From Nemertoderma westbladi (taxonomy: Eukaryota; Xenacoelomorpha; Nemertodermatida; Nemertodermatidae), in assembly GCA_032718475.1 (NCBI GenBank), contig JAUCBJ010006039.1, forward strand, positions 21,680 to 85,679: a stretch of DNA of 64,000 bases, given 5' to 3'. Shown here piece by piece: positions 22,701 to 34,700 of this stretch; within the stretch, counting starts at the first letter, position 1, and each line of letters opens with the position of its first letter. A program made the position numbers and the translations under genes. The notes beneath the pieces were generated by a model. It did not search any database, was not told the DNA's origin, and saw only the letters and a program-made list of their open reading frames with translations.

Positions 22701-25700
22701 TCTTCCCCAACCGTTAGCAGTTGAGAAGGACTGCGAGCGCCTCACGTTCTTCCCCAACCGTTAGCAGTTGAGAAGGACTGCGAGCGCCTCACGTTCTTCC
22801 CCAACCGTTAGCAGTTGAGAAGGACTGCGAGCGCCTCACGTTCTTCCCCAACCGTTAGCAGTTGAGAAGGACTGCGAGCGCCTCACGTTCTTCCCCAACC
22901 GTTAGCAGTTGAGAAGGACTGCGAGCGCCTCACGTTCTTCCCCAACCGTTAGCAGTTGAGAAGGACTGCGAGCGCCTCACGTTCTTCCTCAACCGTTAGC
23001 AGTTGAGAAGGACTGCGAGCGCCTCACGTTCTTCCTCAACCGTTAGCAGTTGAGAAGGACTGCGAGCGCCTCACGTTCTTCCTCAACCGTTAGCAGTTGA
23101 GAAGGACTGCGAGCGCCTCACGTTCTTCCCCAACCGTTAGCAGTTGAGAAGGACTGCGAGCGCCTCACGTTCTTCCTCAACCGTTAGCAGTTGAGAAGGA
23201 CTGCGAGCGCCTCACGTTCTTCCCCAACCGTTAGCAGTTGAGAAGGACTGCGAGCGCCTCACGTTCTTCCCCAACCGTTAGCAGTTGAGAAGGACTGCGA
23301 GCGCCTCACGTTCTTCCCCAACCGTTAGCAGTTGAGAAGGACTGCGAGCGCCTCACGTTCTTCCCCAACCGTTAGCAGTTGAGAAGGACTGCGAGCGCCT
23401 CACGTTCTTCCCCAACCGTTAGCAGTTGAGAAGGACTGCGAGCGCCTCACGTTCTTCCCCAACCGTTAGCAGTTGAGAAGGACTGCGAGCGCCTCACGTT
23501 CTTCCTCAACCGTTAGCAGTTGAGAAGGACTGCGAGCGCCTCACGTTCTTCCTCAACCGTTAGCAGTTGAGAAGGACTGCGAGCGCCTCACGTTCTTCCC
23601 CAACCGTTAGCAGTTGAGAAGGACTGCGAGCGCCTCACGTTCTTCCCCAACCGTTAGCAGTTGAGAAGGACTGCGAGCGCCTCACGTTCTTCCCCAACCG
23701 TTAGCAGTTGAGAAGGACTGCGAGCGCCTCACGTTCTTCCCCAACCGTTAGCAGTTGAGAAGGACTGCGAGCGCCTCACGTTCTTCCCCAACCGTTAGCA
23801 GTTGAGAAGGACTGCGAGCGCCTCACGTTCTTCCCCAACCGTTAGCAGTTGAGAAGGACTGCGAGCGCCTCACGTTCTTCCTCAACCGTTAGCAGTTGAG
23901 AAGGACTGCGAGCGCCTCACGTTCTTCCCCAACCGTTAGCAGTTGAGAAGGACTGCGAGCGCCTCACGTTCTTCCCCAACCGTTAGCAGTTGAGAAGGAC
24001 TGCGAGCGCCTCACGTTCTTCCTCAACCGTTAGCAGTTGAGAAGGACTGCGAGCGCCTCACGTTCTTCCCCAACCGTTAGCAGTTGAGAAGGACTGCGAG
24101 CGCCTCACGTTCTTCCCCAACCATTAGCAGTTGAGAAGGACTGCGAGCGCCTCACGTTCTTCCTCAACCGTTAGCAGTTGAGAAGGACTGCGAGCGCCTC
24201 ACGTTCTTCCCCAACCGTTAGCAGTTGAGAAGGACTGCGAGCGCCTCACGTTCTTCCCCAACCGTTAGTAGTTGAGAAGGACTGCGAGCGCCTCACGTTC
24301 TTCCCCAACCGTTAGCAGTTGAGAAGGACTGCGAGCGCCTCACGTTCTTCCCCAACCATTAGCAGTTGAGAAGGACTGCGAGCGCCTCACGTTCTTCCCC
24401 AACCGTTAGCAGTTGAGAAGGACTGCGAGCGCCTCACGTTCTTCCCCAACCGTTCGCAGTTGAGAAGGACTGCGAGCGCCTCACGTTCTTCCCCAGCCGT
24501 TAGCAGTTGAGAAGGACTGCGAGCGCCTCACGTTCTTCCCCAACCGTTAGCAGTTGAGAAGGACTGCGAGCGCCTCACGTTCTTCCCCAACCATTAGCAG
24601 TTGAGAAGGACTGCGAGCGCCTCACGTTCTTCCCCAACCGTTAGCAGTTGAGAAGAACTGCGAGCGCCTCACGTTCTTCCCCAACCGTTAGCAGTTGAGA
24701 AGGACTGCGAGCGCCTCACGTTCTTCCCCAACCATTAGCAGTTGAGAAGGACTGCGAGCGCCTCACGTTCTTCCCCAACCGTTAGCAGTTGAGAAGGACT
24801 GCGAGCGCCTCACGTTCTTCCCCAACCGTTAGCAGTTGAGAAGGACTGCGAGCGCCTCACGTTCTTCCCCAACCATTAGCAGTTGAGAAGGACTGCGAGC
24901 GCCTCACGTTCTTCCTCAACCGTTAGCAGTTGAGAAGGACTGCGAGCGCCTCACGTTCTTCCTCAACCGTTAGCAGTTGAGAAGGACTGCGAGCGCCTCA
25001 CGTTCTTCCTCAACCGTTAGCAGTTGAGAAGGACTGCGAGCGCCTCACGTTCTTCCCCAACCGTTAGCAGTTGAGAAGGACTGCGAGCGCGATAAAAATA
25101 ATAAAAAAAGGCCCTATTATATATTAATAATGCACACATGGCTTAAAGTATAATGCAGCACAATGATAATATTGGTACATTGAAGCGCACATATTATATA
25201 ACATCAGCATCCCTGAAGGAGGTTGGTTCTAGGATCCACTAGAATACACATGGATCTGGGATCCACGGAGATGGATCTGGGATCCACGGAGATGGATCTG
25301 GGATTTACGGAGATGGATCTGGGATCCATGGTGATGGATCTGGGATCCACCGCAATGGATCTTGGTTCCACCGCGATGGATCTGGGATCCACATCGATGG
25401 ATCCCGGATGTTCTACTGGATTCGACTTCCACAATTATTAAGTTATATATGTTTTATCGCAGACGTCTACGGTAAGATGGTTTCACTCCCCGACGGTAAA
25501 GTACAGTCGCAGGACTATTACCCTGAGGACTGGATCCTGGGCCTTGGATCTCCGTTCCAGAACTACTTCGTCGAGCATTTCGAAGTGAGCGATGATCTAG
25601 AGAAGATCGATGTTCAGCCGCCAGATATCAGGTTAGGTCGGTGGGGCGAGCCATTTATCAATTCCTGCTTTAATGACCTCCTAGACTTTACTAAGTTTTC

Positions 25701-28700
25701 TAAGTCTGGTTAGTTCCCAATGTTCAATGGCCTCCGCTAGGGGGCTCTAACTAAATATGTCTGGGCAATGTGTCCTAGTAATATCGGAGTTACTTAATAC
25801 GCCCCCTACCGGAGTTCCCCTGAACTAGTAATGGGACGGTTTTGGTCTCTCTATATCCTGTTACTGACCGCACTATCACATACTCCCACTGCAGTCTCAG
25901 ACGCCCCATCTAACCTATGTCTTATGATTATTGTTACAGCAACGGCGACCACGTCTGGATTTGGCACGACTTTAACCGCGAACTCACAGCTTACCGCGAT
26001 TTCGATACCAACGAATGTTACGTTCGATCTCTCGACGTCGCCAACACGAAACCCCCCACTACAATGATCGACCTTCTCAAACTGCTACAGGTTATTGTTA
26101 TAATAATTATCTACTGTATGTATAAGAATAATAAGTGGGGCCTTCGCGCAACACGTGGCATGAACTTATGTTAAGTGTCAACTCGGACAAATCTAGGGGG
26201 ATGTTCCCTAATAAGTTACCATCTAGAGGCCGACGATATGGGATGGGTAACTGATTTAATTATTTTCCCTATATGCACCGTATTCCAAGGCTGGCTGACT
26301 ACGTGGCTCGCCCCATCCTTTTAGTACGTCTCGTTATCTTTGGCTTCTTCTGGACAGAGCTATTATAGCTTTTTAGATATTTAGTAGAGTTGAAACAGAG
26401 ACCTGTCACTGATCTCTGGATTCTGCGGGCAGTTTTTTGGTCTCCGGATAGTTCTTTGGTTACCGGGTATGGAAAACAGACATTTTACCCAGAGATCAAT
26501 GATTTTACAACATAGAAATAGTTATTTAAAATAGATCCTGTACAACACAAAATGTGAAATGAAGATTATTTTCACAAATTTTTTACAATTAATTATTTAT
26601 TTAATTTTTTTAACTATTTTTAATACACCGCTTCAACAAAATTCTATATTCACTTTTACACTGTTTTTAATCTAACTCTAAATCTGACTCAAACAAAATG
26701 TACCGATAATCTTCTATTTAATTAATTTAAGGTGCGTTTAATTTTAAGTTAAATTAGCACCTAAAGATGGTTCTTATTTAAGGATAAGGGTGCTTAATTT
26801 GAGCTCCCGTAATGTTTAAAAGTGAAAGAAAGGGCTGATCTCCATTCAACTTGTTGTAGGATAGATAATAAGACGACCAAATGAAGAAAACGAGCGTAAC
26901 GAGGCTTGTAAATGGGGCGAGTAGAGTACTATACCTGTGCACTAAGTATTCGTAAATATCTAAGTTTATAGTATATCGAAATGTATATGATTTGAAAAAT
27001 TGTAAAATAAATGCCTTTAATTAACAAAGTACCTTTACCTATGGCGCAAACATATTAATGTAATATATTATTAACAATAACAAAATAAGAACGAATTAAT
27101 AAACAAATAACCAAATTAATATTAATTAAGTCCCCCAAACTGTACGTGCGCTTATTTTCTTACAATGGGTCAGGGTTGGAATGGGTTGGAGTTACTGTAA
27201 TTCAACCATTTAAAAACAGTTATCAGTCCATATGTACCTGTCTGTGCTTTATGGGACTAATCAAAATGGAAGAACAAAAATAAGCAAAGTCTCTGATCTC
27301 CGGCTCTGGTCTCCGGTATTTTTCAAAATAATTATCTGGGTAGGTCTCTGGTTTACCGGGATTAAGAAATACAGGTCTCTGTTGCAACTCTAATATTTAG
27401 CTAATTTTACTTTTATTATTTTTAATGTTATTACATTTTCTGAAGAAAAGGCTATTTGCCACAAGTTTTCTAACGAAAGACAATATCGATAAATAGGATG
27501 GTTTTGTTTTGTTTAGAACTTCTTTATGTAGAAGAGTATGAATTTATCGCTATCACAGCTTCACATATTGTTGGCTGCTGATTACAATTATTACTTAATG
27601 AGGGTCTGACATCTCATATCTTCATATAAATATTGTATATTTTTATATAGCCTGTAATTCTAAAATCAGTTTAATAACAGAATGCAGTTGTGCTAAACAT
27701 AAATAAGCAATGTTCTTGCAAAATGAGTGCCTTATTTCAGTACCTGTTGATAAGGGTGGGTCTGCTGTAGGCGTACTGTCGGCATATAAGTAGAGGGGCA
27801 GTCTGAATTTGGGATGGAACTCCATTTTAAGGGGGGGGTACACCATTTTGGTCCAAAATATGTCGAAATTTTTTTTATGGTCTATTATAATGCACCATTG
27901 AATGGTGTTTCCAAATCTGAAAACCGCTATTTAATAGCTCTTTTAGTTTTCAAGTTATGTAAATTTCCATTTACGGAATCCTATTGAAATTACTATTACT
28001 ATGTATAATGAAAGGTCGATTATCTCCAAATATTTTTTTCATGAAATTGTCAACTTCAAAACCCTACTACTTCTACAATTTTTGAGTAATTAGTCTGAAA
28101 CTTCCTGTGGGTGTCTAGATAGCCACCCTGCATAAAAGTATCAGGCAACTTTTCGAAATTTTTTGTTAATAAAATTTAATACTATTTATAAAAAACCTAA
28201 AAATTTGCATAAATTTGCAGCGCCACCTAGCGGTGCAGAATTATTTTAACAAAATTTCGCCTGATAGTTATGTTGCCCCATCTTTGATCTATCATATAAA
28301 AAAACTTTCATGTGATCACGTTCAAAACTGTAAAAGCCTTAGGGTTTTAAGCGCAACCAAGTTTTTTTTGTTGTTAACTAGTATTAACTAATATTAAATA
28401 GCCAAAAAAAAAAATTTTCTGACCTGTCATGTAGAATAGCATCTTAGGCACCTATATGCCAAATTTTAGCCAAAATCAAACAATTTTGAAACGCTGAGAG
28501 TGATAAATCAAAGAGTTGTCCGAAAATGGTGTACCCCCCCCTTAATGGTTGAAATATAACCAATCATATAAGTAGAGGGGCAGTCTGAATTTGGGATAGA
28601 ACTGCATTGTATTGGTTGAAATATAACCAATCATATAAGTAGAGGAGCAGTCTGAATTTGGGATAGAACTGCATTGTATTGGTTGAAATATAACCAATCA

Positions 28701-31700
28701 TATAAGTAGAGGGGCAGTCTGAATTTGGGATAGAACTGCATTGTATTGGTTGAAATATAACCAATCATATAAGTAGAGGGGCAGTCTGAATTTGGGATAG
28801 AACTGCATTGTATTGGTTGAAATATAACCAATCATATAAGTAGAGGAGCAGTCTGAATTTGGGATAGAACTGCATTGTATTGGTTGAAATATAACCAATC
28901 ATATAAGTAGAGGGGCAGTCTGAATTTGGGATGGAACTGCATTGTATTGGTTGAAATATAACCAATCATATAAGTAGAGGGGCAGTCTGAATTTGGGATA
29001 GAACTCCATTGTATTGGTTGAAATATAACCAATCATATAAGTAGAGGAGCAGTCTGAATTTGGGATGGAACTGCATTGTATTGGTTGAAATATAACCAAT
29101 CATATAAGTAGAGGAGCAGTCTGAATTTGGGATGGAACTGCATTGTATTGGTTGAAATATAACCAATCATATAAGTAGAGGAGCAGTCTGAATTTGGGAT
29201 GGAACTGCATTGTATTGGTTGAAATATAACCAATCATATAAGTAGAGGAGCAGTCTGAATTTGGGATGGAACTGCATTGTATTGGTTGAAATATAACCAA
29301 TCATATAAGTAGAGGAGCAGTCTGAATTTGGGATGGAACTGCATTGTATTGGTAGAAATATAACCAATCATATAAGTAGAGGAGCAGTCTGAATTTGGGA
29401 TGGAACTGCATTGTATTGGTTGAAATATAACCAATCATATAAGTAGAGGAGCAGTCTGAATTTGGGATGGAACTGCATTGTATTGGTTGAAATATAACCA
29501 ATCATATAAGTAGAGGAGCAGTCTGAATTTGGGATGGAACTGCATTGTATTGGTTGAAATATAACCAATCATATAAGTAGAGGGGCAGTCTGAATTTGGG
29601 ATGGAACTGCATTGTATTGGTAGAAATATAACCAATCATATAAGTAGAGGGGCAGTCTGAATTTGGGATGGAACTGCATTGTATTGGTTGAAATATAACC
29701 AATCATATAAGTAGAGGGGCAGTCTGAATTTGGGATGGAACTGCATTGTATTGGTTGAAATATAACCAATCATATAAGTAGAGGAGCAGTCTGAATTTGG
29801 GATAGAACTGCATTGTATTGGTTGAAATATAACCAATCATATAAGTAGAGGGGCAGTCTGAATTTGGGATGGAACTGCATTGTATTGGTTGAAATATAAC
29901 CAATCATATAAGTAGAGGGGCAGTCTGAATTTGGGATAGAACTGCATTGTATTGGTTGAAATATAACCAATCATATAAGGGGTAGGTGTAAAACGCGGAT
30001 CCGGATCCGGATCCGGATTCAGGATCCGGATACGGATCAGGACCCGGATTTGCGAGTGTAAAAGGCGGATCCGGATTTACATACAATCCGTAACTGAGTG
30101 TAATATGCGGATTCTGAAATACGCAATCCGTATTGCAGTGTAAAACGCGGATTCATATATTTTATGAATCCGGAATGGAGTGTAAAATACGGATTTACGT
30201 TAATTACCAAGTTTTAATGGATCCGGAATGGAGTGTAAAACACGGATTTTCGTTAATTACCAAGTTTTGTTGGATCCGGAATGGAGTGTAAAACACGGAT
30301 TTTCGTTAATTACCAAGTTTTGTTGGATCCGGAATGGAGTGTAAAACACGGATTTCGTTAATAACCAAATTTTGTTGGATCCGGAATGGAGTGTAAAACA
30401 CGGATTTCGTTAATTACCAAGTTTTGTTGGATCCGGAATGGAGTGTAAAACACGGATTTTCGTTAATTACCAAGTTTTGTTGGATCCGGAATGGAGTGTA
30501 AAACACGGATTTTCGTTAATTACCAAGTTTTGTTGGATCCGGAATGGAGTGTAAAACACGGATTTTCGTTAATTACCAAGTTTTATTGGATCCGGAATGG
30601 AGTGTAAAACACGGATTTTCGTTAATTACCAAGTTTTGTTGGATCCGGAATGGAGTGTAAAACACGGATTTTCGTTAATTACCAAGTTTTGTTGGATCCG
30701 GAATGGAGTGTAAAACACGGATTTTCGTTAATTACCAAGTTTTAATGGATCCGGAAAGGGGTGTAAAACGCGGATTCAATTTATTTACCAAGTGTTACTA
30801 GATCCGGGAAGGGGTGTAAAACGCGGATTGATTCAGGTTAATTACAAAGTGTTACTGGATCCGGGAAGGGGTGTAAAACGCGGATTGATTCAGGTTAATT
30901 ACAAAGTGTTACTGGATCCGGGAAGGGGTGTAAAATGCGGATTTACGTTAATTACTGAGTTTGTTAATGAGGGACACAACTATTAATGAGGTACACACAT
31001 TAATGAGGGACACAAACATTAATGGGGGACACCTTAATAGTTAATAGACACCTTAATAATTTGTCTATGTCTAGGGGCCACACATAAGCTTAATCCGGCT
31101 CTGGGGGACACCTTAATAGGGGTCAATGCTTCCCAATGAATTATTAATAAGGGCGATGGTGATGCTTGGCCGTCAGACATTATTAGATATTGATTAGCTG
31201 AAAAACTATACTACCGTGGGAACGTGACCTCTCTGGTAGAGCAGCTCTGTAGACAATTGTATGGTAGGATTACTGTCCTGTTCCCTGATTGGCTTATCCA
31301 TCCCAACCTCCCTTACAAACAAGAATCACTGTTCTGCCTAGCTGGCGGTAGTTTGTACTGCATCATAGCGTACTCTATTTAAGGCCTTGCAAGCTTGCTG
31401 CCTTCCTAATTTATGGAGGCTGAACTGTTCAGTATAATTTCTTATTTAATTTCTTATTAAACATGGATGACAGTGATGACTTTGTAAAGGTTCCATTTAC
31501 GGGATTCGTTATTCCGAGTCCAACCAATGATACAGCCATTGTTGAGCCGCTTGAACTCACTACCCAAACATCGTGCACCCCGAGTCCGGAGAAGAAAAAA
31601 ACCAGGAAAGTCAGCAAGCCAAGAAAAGTTACTAAAGAACAATAAACATTGCACTAATTAATAATTGTAACTAGATGAGGGTCTGGGTCTTTATTGCATA

Positions 31701-34700
31701 TGCGTTTTATAAATTGTTCATTAAAACTTACTAATTAACTTGAATCCGCGTTTTACACCCCTTCCCGGATCCAATAAAACTTGGTAATTAACATAAATCC
31801 GTGTTTTACACTCCGTTCCGGATCCAATAAAACTTGGTAATTAACGTAAATCCGTGTTTTACACTCCATTCCGGATCCAATAAAACTTGGTAATTAACGT
31901 AAATCCGTGTTTTACACTCCATTCCGGATCCAATAAAACTTGGTAATTAACGTAAATCCGTGTTTTACACTCCATTCCGGATCCAATAAAACTTGGTAAT
32001 TAACGTAAATCCGTGTTTTACACTCCATTCCGGATCCAATAAAACTTGGTAATTAACGTAAATCCGTGTTTTACACTCCATTCCGGATCCAATAAAACTT
32101 GATAATTAACGTAAATCCGTGTTTTACACTCCATTCCGGATCCAATAAAACTTGGTAATTAACGTAAATCCGTGTTTTACACTCCATTCCGGATCCAATA
32201 AAACTTGGTAATTAACGTAAATCCGTGTTTTACACTCCATTCCGGATCCAATAAAACTTGGTAATTAACGTAAATCCGTGTTTTACACTCCATTCCGGAT
32301 CCAATAAAACTTGGTAATTAACGTAAATCCGTGTTTTACACTCCATTCCGGATCCAATAAAACTTGGTAATTAACGAAATCCGTGTTTTACACTCCATTC
32401 CGGATCCAATAAAACTTGGTAATTAACGTAAATCCGTGTTTTACACTCCATTCCGGATCCAATAAAACTTGGTAATTAACGTAAATCCGTGTTTTACACT
32501 CCATTCCGGATCCAATAAAACTTGGTAATTAACGTAAATCCGTGTTTTACACTCCATTCCGGATCCAATAAAACTTAGTAATTAACGTAAATCCGTGTTT
32601 TACACTCCATTCCGGATCCAATAAAACTTGATAATTAACGTAAATCCGTGTTTTACACTCCATTCCGGATCCAATAAAACTTAGTAATTAACGTAAATCC
32701 GCGTTTTACACCCCTTCCCGGATCCAATAAAACTTGGTAATTAACTAGAATCCGCGTTTTACACCCCTTCCCGGATCCAATAAAACATGGTAATTAACTT
32801 GAATCCGCGTTTTACACCCCTTCCCGGATTTAATAAAACTTTGTAATAAACCTGAATCCGTATTTTACACCCAATCCCGGATTCAGTAGAAAAATGAATC
32901 CGCGTTTTACACTCCGTTCAGGATTTAGCCTAAAACATGAATCCGCGCTTTACACTCCGTTCCGGATCTGAAAAAAAGGCCAATCCGCATTTTACACTCG
33001 GTTACGGATTCGGTAAATTTAGCAGTGCACGGATCCGCAGATTACACCCTAAAAATGTAAATTCAGTCGACTTCCATAGGGACAATGTTAAATGATAGAA
33101 TCCGGATCCTGATCCGGATCCGCGTTTTACTCTGACCCTCATATAAGTAGAGGGGCAGTCTGAATTTGGGATGGAACTGCATTGTATTGGTAGAAATATA
33201 ACCAATCATATAAGTAGAGGGGCAGTCTGAATTTGGGATAGAACTGCATTGTATTGGTAGAAATATAACCAATCATATAAGTAGAGGGGCAGTCTGAATT
33301 TGGGATGGAACTGCATTGTATTGGTTGAAATATAACCAATCATATAAGTAGAGGAGCAGTCTGAATTTGGGATAGAACTGCATTGTATTGGTTGAAATAT
33401 AACCAATCATATAAGTAGAGGAGCAGTCTGAATTTGGGATGGAACTGCATTGTATTGGTTGAAATATAACCAATCATATAAGTAGAGGAGCAGTCTGAAT
33501 TTGGGATGGAACTGCATTGTATTGGTTGAAATATAACCAATCATATAAGTAGAGGAGCAGTCTGAATTTGGGATGGAACTGCATTGTATTGGTTGAAATA
33601 TAACCAATCATATAAGTAGAGGAGCAGTCTGAATTTGGGATAGAACTGCATTGTATTGGTTGAAATATAACCAATCATATAAGTAGAGGAGCAGTCTGAA
33701 TTTGGGATGGAACTGCATTGTATTGGTTGAAATATAACCAATCATATAAGTAGAGGAGCAGTCTGAATTTGGGATAGAACTGCATTGTATTGGTTGAAAT
33801 ATAACCAATCATATAAGTAGAGGGGCAGTCTGAATTTGGGATGGAACTGCATTGTATTGGTAGAAATATAACCAATCATATAAGTAGAGGGGCAGTCTGA
33901 ATTTGGGATGGAACTGCATTGTATTGGTTGAAATATAACCAATCATATAAGTAGAGGAGCAGTCTGAATTTGGGATGGAACTGCATTGTATTGGTTGAAA
34001 TATAACCAATCATATAAGTAGAGGGGCAGTCTGAATTTGGGATGGAACTGCATTGTATTGGTAGAAATATAACCAATCATATAAGTAGAGGAGCAGTCTG
34101 AATTTGGGATGGAACTGCATTGTATTGGTTGAAATATAACCAATCATATAAGTAGAGGAGCAGTCTGAATTTGGGATGGAACTGCATTGTATTGGTTGAA
34201 ATATAACCAATCATATAAGTAGAGGGGCAGTCTGAATTTGGGATGGAACTGCATTGTATTGGTAGAAATATAACCAATCATATAAGTAGAGGAGCAGTCT
34301 GAATTTGGGATGGAACTGCATTGTATTGGTAGAAATATAACCAATCATATAAGTAGAGGAGCAGTCTGAATTTGGGATGGAACTGCATTGTATTGGTTGA
34401 AATATAACCAATCATATAAGTAGAGGGGCAGTCTGAATTTGGGATGGAACTGCATTGTATTGGTAGAAATATAACCAATCATATAAGTAGAGGAGCAGTC
34501 TGAATTTGGGATAGAACTGCATTGTATTGGTTGAAATATAACCAATCATATAAGTAGAGGGGCAGTCTGAATTTGGGATGGAACTGCATTGTATTGGTTG
34601 AAATATAACCAATCATATAAGTAGAGGAGCAGTCTGAATTTGGGATGGAACTGCATTGTATTGGTTGAAATATAACCAATCATATAAGTAGAGGAGCAGT

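Larger units (their letters stand above)
19703..25462 (+). other. ITM2-like intron of 5.8 kb filled with arrays
   Basis: Bounded by GTTGGT and tcgcag. Inside are the 40-bp array (19867-20906), about 255 bp of AT-rich DNA, the 47-bp array (21162-25090) and the 21-bp array (25229-25408), which ends about 50 bases before the acceptor. Confidence 0.75.
29980..33138. mobile_element. Foldback-type transposon with tandem-repeat arms, 3,159 bp
   Basis: A perfect 9-bp duplication tcatataag (29971-29979, 33139-33147) flanks the ends gggtaggtgtaaaacgcgg and, on the other strand, gggtcagagtaaaacgcgg. The left arm (to about 30950) and right arm (from about 31741) are inverted arrays of the same 53-bp unit. 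The centre (about 790 bp) is single-copy and carries a 60-codon ORF. This architecture matches foldback elements such as Drosophila FB and sea urchin TU. A 9-bp duplication would also fit Mutator or Merlin relatives. The superfamily is undecided. Confidence 0.88.

Noticed and set aside
21162-25090. CRISPR-like array
   Set aside because: Units are contiguous with no unique spacers, in animal DNA; it is a minisatellite.
25831-26067. ORF with a signal-peptide-like start (MGRFWSLYILLLTALS)
   Set aside because: It begins in the 308-bp intron and crosses the BRICHOS exon in the wrong frame. The other frame has strong family homology.
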